Shown here one piece after another: positions 14,472-21,523 of a DNA stretch of 43,270 nucleotides. Numbering within the stretch: position 1 is the first letter of the stretch; every line of letters starts with the position of its first letter. A program made the position numbers and the translations under genes. Source of the DNA: Geodermatophilaceae bacterium. Its GTDB lineage: Bacteria > Actinomycetota > Actinomycetes > Mycobacteriales > Geodermatophilaceae. Below the pieces are notes generated by a model. The model had not been told where the DNA came from. It saw nothing but the letters and a program-made list of their open reading frames with translations, and did not search any database. The stretch spans positions 1-43,270 of the forward strand of contig JACCTY010000095.1 of the NCBI GenBank assembly GCA_013812145.1, written 5' to 3'.

Positions 14472-15988
14472 GTGAGCACGGCACCCGACCCGAGGGCTAT
14501 CTCGGCACGGAAGGCCGGATCACCAAGGGGCCGGCGCCCGAACTCGTCGAGGCCGGATACCAGCTGGAAACCGACGACGCGCCGCTGCTGCACCGCGGGC
14601 TGGCCCTCGCGGACCTGGCCCACCAGGTGTCGCTGATCGAGGCCGGCGCAGTGCAGCCCGACGTCGTACGACCGCTCCTTCGCCGGCTGCTCGAACTCGT
14701 CGACAGCGACCCCGCCGACTTTCGCTACGATCCGGAGTACGGCGATGCCTACAACGCCCGCGAGCGGGAGTTGGAGCAGACCCTCGGGTCGGTGACCGGA
14801 TGGCTGCACCTGGGACGGACCCGTCGCGAGGCCGGCCGGATAGCGTTCCGGATCGCTCTGCGCCGGCTGCTGCTCGACCTGCACACCGACGTCGGCACGC
14901 TCGCCGCTGTGCTCGCCGAGCGGCAGGAAGAACACGCTGGCGCGATATGGGCCGACAGCACCTACCTCCAGCCCGCGCAGCCCTCGACGTTCGGGCACTA
15001 CCTGGGTCAGTTCGGGGAGCAGGCGCTGCGCCACCTGGAGCGGATCGAGGCGGCCTACCGGACCGCCGACATCTGCCCCGGTGGGTCGGGCGGGGCGGGT
15101 GGCAGCCGGATCCCGGTGGACCGGCAGCGGGTGGCCGACCTGCTCGGGTTCGACCGGGTGGGTGCGAACACCCGGGATGCGATGTGGTCGGTCGACGCGC
15201 CGCTGGACGCGGTGTTCGCCGGCGTGCAGGCGGTCTTGACCGCCGACCAACTCGCCGAGGACCTGGAGATATTCGCCAGCCCGGCCTTCGATTACGTCGA
15301 ACTCGACGCGGCGCTGTGCCGGGCGAGCGTGTTGATGCCGCAGAAACGCAATCCCTACGCGCTGGCGGTCATCCGGGGCGGGGCCGGCACCCTGTCCGGG
15401 CGGCTCGCCGGCCTGATCACCACCGCCCGGACCCCGTCGGCGCGGACGGACAACTGGCTCTACACGTACGGCGAGGTTGCGGGGGCACTCGGGCTGGCCG
15501 GTCGGCTGGTACGGCTGACAGCCGCGGTGGTGCGAGGACTACAGGTCAACACCGCAGTGCTCGCCTCCGGTGCGGCGGCGGATTTCATCGGCGCCGCTGA
15601 CTTGGCCGAGGACCTGTCCCTGAGCCACCGGCTGGACTACCGGACGTCGTACCGGATCGTCGGTGCGGCCGTCGCGACGGCCGTGGCGAACGGTGTCGAC
15701 CGGCTCAGCGCAGCATCGCTCGCCGATGCCGCGGACCGGGTCATCGGCGAGCGACTGCGGGTGTCCGACGACCTGCTCACTGCCGTCGAGGATCCGGTTG
15801 CACTCGTCGAGGCGCGGCGGGCGCCGGGGTCAGCAAGCCCAGATCGGGTTCGTGAGCACGCCGGCCTCATCCGGCAACGGATCGAGACGGCGCAGCGATG
15901 GCGCGATGAGCGTCGCGCCGTCGTGGCAGCGGCCGAGAACGGGTTGCAGGTAACGGCGCGCGCTCTCGCAGTTGGCCCTGCCGCGTGA
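14468..15988 (+). CDS. Argininosuccinate-lyase-like enzyme of the aspartase/fumarase superfamily (XcbD-type)
   Basis: A 506-residue argininosuccinate-lyase-like protein. GYLGTEGRITKGPAP opens it, like the N-terminus of argininosuccinate lyase. Then come a GWLHLGRTRREAGR block, TYLQPAQPSTFGHYL (the Thr-His loop of the lyase is replaced by Thr-Tyr) and the signature CRASVLMPQKRNPYAL, where the standard GSS is ASV. These changes argue against a housekeeping argininosuccinate lyase and for a changed reaction, probably the step after phosphate elimination in CoM synthesis. The GTG at 14468 overlaps the previous stop by 4 bases, and its own stop overlaps the next gene by 4. Confidence 0.85.
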   Translation: MSEHGTRPEGYLGTEGRITKGPAPELVEAGYQLETDDAPLLHRGLALADLAHQVSLIEAGAVQPDVVRPLLRRLLELVDSDPADFRYDPEYGDAYNARERELEQTLGSVTGWLHLGRTRREAGRIAFRIALRRLLLDLHTDVGTLAAVLAERQEEHAGAIWADSTYLQPAQPSTFGHYLGQFGEQALRHLERIEAAYRTADICPGGSGGAGGSRIPVDRQRVADLLGFDRVGANTRDAMWSVDAPLDAVFAGVQAVLTADQLAEDLEIFASPAFDYVELDAALCRASVLMPQKRNPYALAVIRGGAGTLSGRLAGLITTARTPSARTDNWLYTYGEVAGALGLAGRLVRLTAAVVRGLQVNTAVLASGAAADFIGAADLAEDLSLSHRLDYRTSYRIVGAAVATAVANGVDRLSAASLADAADRVIGERLRVSDDLLTAVEDPVALVEARRAPGSASPDRVREHAGLIRQRIETAQRWRDERRAVVAAAENGLQVTARALAVGPAA

Positions 15989-16500
15989 TCGACCCGGCTC
16001 GTAACTGGGGCGCGACCGCTGCCGAGCGCGCAGCGCCCTATCCCTGCGACTCACACGGGGCGCCCGGCGCGGTTGCCTACTTCCGCGCCGTCGGCATCGC
16101 CGCATCGCCGCCGACGGTGTTCCGTTGGCTGTGCCAGCTGAAGGTCGCGCCGTACAGCTACGACCTGCTCGACAACCGCGGCCGGCGCAGCCCGCGCGAG
16201 CTGACACCGGGGGTCCAGCGGCTGGAACGCGGTCAGCCGTTCCTGGTGTTCTCCCTGGCCGACTTCGCGGCCGACGACCACCTCACCGGTGTCTCGCTGC
16301 CTGCGGCGACCCGGGTCTTCGGGCCGCTGGCGATCACCTACGCCGTTCGTGCCGCGGGTCCGACCACGCGGCTCGTGGTCAAGATGCTGGTCGGGCGGTC
16401 CGGCCCGATCGGTGGCCTGCGCCGGCTCCTGCTCGGCTGGGGCGACGTCGTCATGATGCGCAAACAACTGCTGACCCTCAAAGAGCTGGCCGAGGGCTGA
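15985..16500 (+). CDS. SRPBCC-like (START/polyketide-cyclase fold) protein ending the CoM operon
   Basis: A 171-residue protein that resembles SRPBCC ligand-binding proteins: NWGATAAERAAPYPCD at the start, then SPPTVFRWLCQLKVAPYSYD and LDNRGRRSPRELTPG, with the helix-grip strands F-L-V-F-S and DDHLTG after it. The GTG at 15985 overlaps the previous stop by 4 bases, so it belongs to the operon. These proteins bind hydrophobic or amphipathic small molecules and rarely have obvious catalytic residues. Its role in a CoM operon is unknown; chaperoning an unstable intermediate or a CoM conjugate is one idea. Confidence 0.72.
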   Translation: MIDPARNWGATAAERAAPYPCDSHGAPGAVAYFRAVGIAASPPTVFRWLCQLKVAPYSYDLLDNRGRRSPRELTPGVQRLERGQPFLVFSLADFAADDHLTGVSLPAATRVFGPLAITYAVRAAGPTTRLVVKMLVGRSGPIGGLRRLLLGWGDVVMMRKQLLTLKELAEG

Positions 16501-16639
16501 CCGGGAGCACGGCGGCTCGGCTCAGTCGACCTTGCCGGACGACGCCGCCGCCGACTACCTAGTGCTGCATCAGGCACTCTTCGCCCGCTTGATCGTGCTG
16601 GCCTGGCGACCTCGCGTAGCCGTAGCGGCACGGCCGGAT

Positions 16640-16773
16640 CTGGCACGTTTCGCTCCGTTGCCTGGGTGATGGCCCAGCACGGTGGAGCGAATGGTGCCAG
16701 TTTCCGCCCGAGGTGGCACTTTTCGTTGCAGCCCAACCGACGCTGCCAGGGGGCGCGGAGCGAAACGTGCCAG
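16640..16773. repeat. Cluster of inverted repeats in the 366-base gene-free stretch after the CoM operon
   Basis: The gene-free stretch 16501-16866 holds no reading frame I can support. It contains a perfect 18-base inverted pair, CTGGCACGTTTCGCTCCG (16640-16657) and its complement (16756-16773). Two looser copies of the same motif lie between them: GGAGCGAATGGTGCCAG (16684-16700) and GGTGGCACTTTTCGTTGC (from 16712). The four copies alternate in direction and could form nested hairpins. This looks like a REP-type intergenic repeat or a strong transcription barrier between the operon and the convergent small membrane gene. Confidence 0.6.
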
Positions 16774-16866
16774 GTGGCTAGCAGTGCAACCCGAAGGACC
16801 AGGGTGCAGGGTTGGTGGCAGCGGTACTAGCCGAAGCCGGGCCACCGGTCACTTCAGGCTCGCCGC

Positions 16867-17253
16867 TCAGCCGCCCACGCAATCGTTGCTTCCACTGAAG
16901 CACGGCGTGTAGTTCTGATCCTGGACGGGGGTCGGCGCTCGGTCCGTCCACCGCCCATTGGGCACGGCGAAGACCACGATCGTCGCCAGCATGACCAGGA
17001 GCAGGATGCCGAACGTGACGCTGCCACCCGTGCTGCGGCGTACGACGGCCTGACCGAGCGATGCGATCGCGAGGACCAAGCCCACGACCGCCCTGGATTC
17101 ATACCTGTCGATCGCCGACTCGGTGACCTCGGGCTGCTCACCGAGAAAGACGAGATAGACGTCCAGGTGACTGGCGAATACGGCCAGCAGCAGGCCCAGC
17201 AATGCGACCACGAGGACGACGTCGAGGAGGCGGAGCCACCCGCGGCGGGTCAC
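16867..17253 (-). CDS. Small membrane protein, unknown function
   Basis: A 128-residue protein with three likely membrane helices (about residues 9-27, 54-70 and 78-96). Between helices 1 and 2 is an acidic loop (GEQPEVTESAIDRYE), and the outer tail ends in two cysteines (YTPCFSGSNDCVGG) that could form a disulfide. The start is a GTG at 17253 with only a weak ribosome binding site. No family is recognised. It is divergent from the metal regulator gene at 17341 and could share its control region. Confidence 0.6.
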   Translation of the reverse strand: MTRRGWLRLLDVVLVVALLGLLLAVFASHLDVYLVFLGEQPEVTESAIDRYESRAVVGLVLAIASLGQAVVRRSTGGSVTFGILLLVMLATIVVFAVPNGRWTDRAPTPVQDQNYTPCFSGSNDCVGG

Positions 17254-17315
17254 CCGGTCATGCTAGAGCCGGGGAGCGGCCGGTCACGAAAAGACTGTTT
17301 CGATTGCGCGCCGGA

Positions 17316-17329
17316 TTAGACGTGTCTAA
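17316..17329. promoter_or_regulatory. DtxR/MntR-type operator overlapping the promoter of its regulator gene
   Basis: TTAGAC-GT-GTCTAA is a perfect palindrome with 6-base arms. A -10-like TAACAT (17327-17332) overlaps it and ends 8 bases before the ATG at 17341, so the transcript is probably leaderless. Position and sequence fit autoregulation by the DtxR-family protein encoded immediately downstream. Confidence 0.65.
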
Positions 17330-17340
17330 CATCAGTGTTC

Positions 17341-18036
17341 ATGCAGGCTACGGAGGCCGTTGAGGACTACCTCAAGGTGATCTACCACCTGGTGACCGAG
17401 GGCGAGGCGGTCACCACGTCTACGATCGCGCGCCGGCTCGGGGTGTCGGCGCCCTCGGTGTCGGCGATGGTGAAGCGGCTGGAGGCCGGCGAACTGGTGG
17501 TCCGCCGCGGCGAGGGAGGCCTCACGCTGACCTCGGGTGGCGAGGTCCAGGCACTGCGCGTCGTGCGCCGGCACCGGCTGCTGGAGACGTTCCTCGCCGA
17601 GGTGGTCGGGGTTCCCTGGGACGAGGTCCACGACGAGGCCGAGGTGCTCGAGCACAGCCTGTCCGACCGGCTGGAGGACCGCATCGACGCCCTCCTCGGG
17701 CACCCGGCGCACGACCCGCACGGCGATCCGATCCCCCCGAGGACGGGGCCGCACAACGAGCGGTGGGCCGATCCGCTCACCGCGGCGCCCACCGGCTCAC
17801 GATTTCAGATCGAGCGGGTCAGCGACCGCGACCCCGAGGCGCTGCGCTACCTGGCCGACATCGGCCTGCGGCCCGGCGTACTGGTCGAAGTCGGTGCGCG
17901 GGCGCCGTTCGGTGGGCCACTGTGGATCACCGTCGACGGCGCCGAGCACGCCCTCGGATCCCAGCTGACGAATCTTCTGCACGGCGCTGTAGTCACGACC
18001 GGCACCACGCCCATCCGGCGACGGAGAGCCGGCTGA
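17341..18036 (+). CDS. DtxR-family metal-dependent regulator, MntR-like metal site
   Basis: A 231-residue three-domain DtxR-type repressor. It has an N-terminal winged helix (TTSTIARRLGVSAPSVSAMVKRL), a dimerisation/metal domain and a C-terminal SH3/FeoA-like domain (from about residue 150, IGLRPGVLVEV). Metal-site positions are Asp9, His78, Glu101, Glu104 and His105. Where iron-sensing DtxR/IdeR has Met10 and Cys102 this protein has Asp and Glu, as in manganese-sensing MntR, so Mn(II) is the likelier co-repressor. I start at the ATG at 17341 rather than a GTG six bases earlier. The three genes downstream follow with short or no gaps, so it probably controls a metal oxidation and uptake operon. 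Confidence 0.87.
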   Translation: MQATEAVEDYLKVIYHLVTEGEAVTTSTIARRLGVSAPSVSAMVKRLEAGELVVRRGEGGLTLTSGGEVQALRVVRRHRLLETFLAEVVGVPWDEVHDEAEVLEHSLSDRLEDRIDALLGHPAHDPHGDPIPPRTGPHNERWADPLTAAPTGSRFQIERVSDRDPEALRYLADIGLRPGVLVEVGARAPFGGPLWITVDGAEHALGSQLTNLLHGAVVTTGTTPIRRRRAG

Positions 18037-19085
18037 TGGCGGTTCCGTCTCGGCGCCAATTCCTCGTCGGCGGCGCGGTGCTCGGAACCGCCGGGGCCGC
18101 ACTTGGCGCCGGCGCGTTGCTCGACACCGCTCCGGCGGCCGCCGACCATGCTCCGGGAAACGGTGGCCAATCCGGCACCGCGCACGGCGGCGGGATCAAC
18201 GGTCCCACCTTCCGCGCGGGCGAAACGGTCGACCACGCCGCCAACGGCTTCCAGCCCACTGAGATCCTGCGCGACTTCGACTACGGCCGGGTGTCGGTCT
18301 CACCGGAGGGTCGCACCGTCCGCGAGTGGGAGGTGTTCGCCACCGATCGGGAGATCGAGGTCGCCCCGGGCGTCCGGTTCCCGGCCTGGACGTTCAACTC
18401 AAGGATTCCGGGGCCGACGCTGCGCTGCCGGCAGGGCGACCTGCTGCGCGTGCGGTTCGTCAACGACTCCGCGCATCCGCACACCATGCATTTCCACGGC
18501 ATCCATCCGGCCGAGATGGACGGGGTTCCGCTGGTCGGCCGCGGGGTGATCTCGCCTGGTGAAAGCTTCACCTACACCTTCGACGCCGAGCCGTTCGGGT
18601 TGCACCTCTACCACTGCCACGTCGGGCCGCTGGCCGAACACATCGCCCGTGGCATGTACGGCACGTTCATCATCGATCCGCCCGAGGACCGCCCGGCCGC
18701 GGACGAGCTGGTGATGGTCATGCACGGTTTCAACACCACCTTCGACGGCGAGGGCAACCAGCTGTACGCCGTCAACGGCATCCCGTTCCACTACGTGCAC
18801 GAACCCGTGCAGGTCCGCCGCGGTGAGCTGGTCCGGATCTACCTGGTCAACATCCTCGAGTACGACCCGATCAACAGCTTCCATCTGCACGGCAACTTCT
18901 TCGACTACTACCCCACCGGAACCCGGCTGGAGCCCTCAGAGTTCACCGACACGGTCATCCAGGCCCAAGGCCAGCGTGGCATCTGCGAGGTGCGCTTCCC
19001 CTATACCGGGCGGTACATGTTTCACGCGCACAAGACCGAGTTCGCCGATCTGGGCTGGATGGGCTTCTTCGAGGTCACCGACTGA
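18036..19085 (+). CDS. Tat-exported two-domain multicopper oxidase
   Basis: A 349-residue exported oxidase. A twin-arginine signal (SRRQFLVGGAVLG) is followed by two cupredoxin domains. All four His-x-His motifs for the trinuclear copper centre are present: HFH (152-154), HCH (193-195), HLH (283-285) and HAH (330-332). The type 1 copper ligands Cys194, His202 and probably Met207 are in domain 1; domain 2 lacks the Cys, so this is a two-domain laccase type with type 1 copper only in domain 1. The start ATG overlaps the regulator stop (TGATG). Within this operon, oxidation of Mn(II) or Fe(II) outside the membrane is a likely job. The HCH triplet argues against a copper nitrite reductase. Confidence 0.87.
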   Translation: MAVPSRRQFLVGGAVLGTAGAALGAGALLDTAPAAADHAPGNGGQSGTAHGGGINGPTFRAGETVDHAANGFQPTEILRDFDYGRVSVSPEGRTVREWEVFATDREIEVAPGVRFPAWTFNSRIPGPTLRCRQGDLLRVRFVNDSAHPHTMHFHGIHPAEMDGVPLVGRGVISPGESFTYTFDAEPFGLHLYHCHVGPLAEHIARGMYGTFIIDPPEDRPAADELVMVMHGFNTTFDGEGNQLYAVNGIPFHYVHEPVQVRRGELVRIYLVNILEYDPINSFHLHGNFFDYYPTGTRLEPSEFTDTVIQAQGQRGICEVRFPYTGRYMFHAHKTEFADLGWMGFFEVTD

Positions 19086-19122
19086 TGCGCGCCGACGCAC
19101 TTTCCGCCGCGGAGGCGCTGGG

Positions 19123-20355
19123 ATGACCGCCGACCCGAAGCTGGCCGAAGCCGGAGTCGCCGACCCATCCGTGATCGAGGCCGACGTAAACGGCCGTGTA
19201 CCCGTGTGGGCGCTGGCGTTGGCCGCGATCGTCGTCGCGGCCGCGGCACTGTTCGGGTTGGCTCTGCTCGGCGGCCAGTCGCTGCCCGAGCGGAACGGGC
19301 CGCCGGTCGAGGAGCTGGCGGTGGAGCGCACCGTCCTGCTCCCCCAAGTGATCGAGCTGACCATCCGCAACACCGGACCGGACCCGGTGAGGGTCGCTCA
19401 GGTGTTCGTCAACGACGCGTTCGTCGACGTTGTCGGCGGCACGGCCCCCATCGACCGGCTCGGCACTGCCACGGTGCGGCTGAACTATCCGTGGCAGGAC
19501 GGCCAGCCCTACCTGATCTCCCTGCTCACTTCCACCGGTGTGGTCGTCGAACACGAGATCCCCGCTGCCGTGGCCACCCCTTCCCCCGGCGGTGTCCTCG
19601 GTTTGATGGCGCTGCTGGGAACGTACGTCGGGATCATCCCGGTCGCGCTGGGCATGTTGGTGCTTCCGCTGCTGCGGCGGGTGAGCCCCACCGTCGTGCG
19701 GGTGCTGCTCGCACTGACGGTCGGGCTGCTCGCCTATCTGGCTCTCGACGGTGGGATCGAGGCGCTCGAGTTGGGCGGGCGCTCCAGCGGCGCTTACGGC
19801 GGACCTGCCCTGGTCGCGCTCGGCGCCGTACTGGCGTTCCTGGCTCTCACCTTCATAGACCGAGTGCTGCGAAGCAGCCGTCACCGCTCGGAGGCCAGTG
19901 GGGCGAGCGGCCTGCGACTCGCCGTGATGATCGCCGTCGGAATCGGGCTGCACAACCTCGGCGAAGGGCTCGCGATCGGCTCCGCCTACGCCGTCGGCGA
20001 GCTGGCGCTGGGAGCTTTCTTGGTGATCGGGTTCGCCCTGCACAACACGACGGAGGGCATCGCGATCGTGGCGCCGCTGGCCAAGGAGCGACCGTCCCTG
20101 ATGCAGCTCGGTTTGCTCGGTCTCCTCGCTGGTGCACCGGCGATCCTCGGTGCGATGCTCGGCGCCGCAGTGAACAACAGCGAGTTGTCCGCGTTCCTAC
20201 TTGGGGTCGGAGTCGGTGCGATCGCCCAAGTGATCGTCCAAATTGCGCCGGCGCTGCGCGGCCGCTCGGGGCAGACGCTCAACCCGGCCGCCATCGGCGG
20301 GATCGCCGCAGGGGTGCTGATCATGTACCTCACCGGACTGCTGGTCACCGCATGA
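19123..20355 (+). CDS. ZIP-family metal transporter with N-terminal extracytoplasmic domain
   Basis: A 410-residue membrane protein. One helix (about 27-50) leads to an extracytoplasmic beta-rich domain (about 60-150: IELTIRNTGPDPVRVAQVFVND), followed by about eight helices. The ZIP signature metal sites are both present: HNLGEG (277-282) and HNTTEG (307-312), normally in helices 4 and 5. ZIP proteins import Zn, Fe or Mn. The extra exported domain is unusual and looks like a cupredoxin or Ig-type sandwich without obvious copper ligands; it may dock the multicopper oxidase. The ATG at 19123 has GGAGG seven bases upstream. Confidence 0.85.
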   Translation: MTADPKLAEAGVADPSVIEADVNGRVPVWALALAAIVVAAAALFGLALLGGQSLPERNGPPVEELAVERTVLLPQVIELTIRNTGPDPVRVAQVFVNDAFVDVVGGTAPIDRLGTATVRLNYPWQDGQPYLISLLTSTGVVVEHEIPAAVATPSPGGVLGLMALLGTYVGIIPVALGMLVLPLLRRVSPTVVRVLLALTVGLLAYLALDGGIEALELGGRSSGAYGGPALVALGAVLAFLALTFIDRVLRSSRHRSEASGASGLRLAVMIAVGIGLHNLGEGLAIGSAYAVGELALGAFLVIGFALHNTTEGIAIVAPLAKERPSLMQLGLLGLLAGAPAILGAMLGAAVNNSELSAFLLGVGVGAIAQVIVQIAPALRGRSGQTLNPAAIGGIAAGVLIMYLTGLLVTA

Positions 20356-20753
20356 CGGGCCGGGAAGCCGTGACCCGGCGCACCGTCATCGCCGGCGGGT
20401 GCGTCGTTGCGGCTGCCGCAGTCGCCGGGTGCTCCAGCGGTGATCAGGCTGCCGAGCGCAGCAGCCAGAAAACGCTCGGCTCGACGTCGGACATTCCGGT
20501 CGGCGGCGGCACCGTGTTCGCCGACCAGGAGGTGGTCGTGACCCAACCCACCGCCGGCGCGTTCCGGGCCTTTTCGGCGATCTGCACCCACCGGGGGTGC
20601 ACGGTCAACGAGGTGGTCGACGGCACGATCAACTGCCCGTGCCACGGCAGCAAGTACAGCGCAGCCGACGGTTCGGTGGTCACTGGGCCGGCGCAGATGC
20701 CGCTACCCAGGCGAGAGGTCACCGTCGAGGGCGGCTCCCTCAAGCTCGTCTGA
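20352..20753 (+). CDS. Tat/lipoprotein Rieske [2Fe-2S] protein
   Basis: A 133-residue exported Rieske protein. The signal has twin arginines (VTRRTVIAGG) and a lipobox VAGC with Cys27, so it should be a lipid-anchored iron-sulfur protein. Cluster motifs are CTHRGC (Cys78, His80, Cys83) and CPCH (Cys95, Cys97, His98), with the two extra cysteines forming the usual Rieske disulfide. The ATG overlaps the ZIP stop (ATGA). It probably shuttles electrons to or from the multicopper oxidase outside the membrane. Its 3' end overlaps the convergent TetR gene by 51 bases. Confidence 0.88.
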   Translation: MTGREAVTRRTVIAGGCVVAAAAVAGCSSGDQAAERSSQKTLGSTSDIPVGGGTVFADQEVVVTQPTAGAFRAFSAICTHRGCTVNEVVDGTINCPCHGSKYSAADGSVVTGPAQMPLPRREVTVEGGSLKLV

Positions 20754-21350
20754 TGGCGGCGTGACCGCCAGGGTGGCCAGTAGGTCCGCGAGCGAGACCA
20801 GGGCGGCCAGTGCGGCTGGGCTGTCCCGGTCGACCAGCCAGCCGAGCACCACTCCGTCGATGACAGTCATGAGCATTCGGGCGAGTACCGGCATCGGCCG
20901 CGACCAGGTGATTCCAGCCGCGGCGGCGATCGCCTCCAGATGCGCGGAACAGGCGGCGTAGGACATCTCGTACTGCCACAGCGCGAAGCTGTCCATCCCC
21001 GGCTGCCGCAACGCGTAGTGGGTGAGTTCGTAGGTCAGCTGCTGCTTACCCGGTTCCTTCTCGACGATCACCCAGAGCGCCTGAAGCCCCTCCCGCAGCA
21101 GCGTCCCGGCGTCGATGCCAGGGCGGACTTCTCCCCGGGCAGCCTCGGCGAGTTCGGTGATGATCGCGGTGAGGACCTCCTGAAGGAGTTCTTGCTTGGA
21201 ACGGAAGCAGTAGTGCACGGAGGCCAGGCTCGCGCCGGCCTCGGCGGCGATCCGCCGGGTCGTCGTTGCAGCGATGCCATCGCGCTCGGCGACCCGGATC
21301 GCGGCCTCGATCAGCTGCTGGCGCCGATCTCCGGCTGCGACCCGCCCCAA
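20703..21350 (-). CDS. TetR-family transcriptional regulator
   Basis: A 215-residue TetR repressor. The helix-turn-helix is at about residues 10-56 (RRQQLIEAAIRVAERDG, TTTRRIAAEAGASLASVHYCFRSKQEL), followed by an all-helical ligand domain. The start is a TTG at 21350 with AGGAGG five bases upstream. It is divergent from the permease operon at 21524 and very likely controls it through the repeats in the 173-base gap between them. Its end overlaps the Rieske gene on the other strand. Confidence 0.87.
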   Translation of the reverse strand: MGRVAAGDRRQQLIEAAIRVAERDGIAATTTRRIAAEAGASLASVHYCFRSKQELLQEVLTAIITELAEAARGEVRPGIDAGTLLREGLQALWVIVEKEPGKQQLTYELTHYALRQPGMDSFALWQYEMSYAACSAHLEAIAAAAGITWSRPMPVLARMLMTVIDGVVLGWLVDRDSPAALAALVSLADLLATLAVTPPSDELEGAALDGDLSPG

Positions 21351-21398
21351 CCCGACCTCCTCGGTGCAACGCTCGGCTCACCAGGATACGGTCAGCAA

Positions 21399-21462
21399 CT
21401 GAGTCAACCGTCTGAGTCAATCATCTGGGACGCTTGACCAACTCGCCCGGACGTCGGATCCT
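21399..21462. promoter_or_regulatory. TetR/permease divergent control region with tandem CTGAGTCAA repeats
   Basis: Two direct copies of CTGAGTCAA (21399-21407 and 21412-21420) are spaced 13 bases apart. On the minus strand each reads TTGACTCAG, which could be part of a -35 element for the TetR gene. A TTGACC (21434-21439), 17-base spacer and GATCCT (21457-21462) could be the permease promoter. The repeats are candidate operator half-sites. Confidence 0.4.
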
Positions 21463-21523
21463 GTCCGCGAGAACGCAGCCGCGGTCTCTGCAGGCCAGGA
21501 TTCACCATGTCCGGGAGGCCACC

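Noticed and set aside
13988-15250. 420-codon minus-strand frame opposite the PLP and lyase genes
   Set aside because: Antisense shadow; no family-like motifs.
12134-15988. Housekeeping adenylosuccinate lyase and argininosuccinate lyase
   Set aside because: No purine or arginine genes are nearby, the catalytic-loop signatures are altered, and both genes are locked in an operon with comA.
18036-19085. Copper nitrite reductase
   Set aside because: All four His-x-His motifs and an HCH triplet are present, which marks a laccase-type trinuclear centre rather than the NirK type 2 site.
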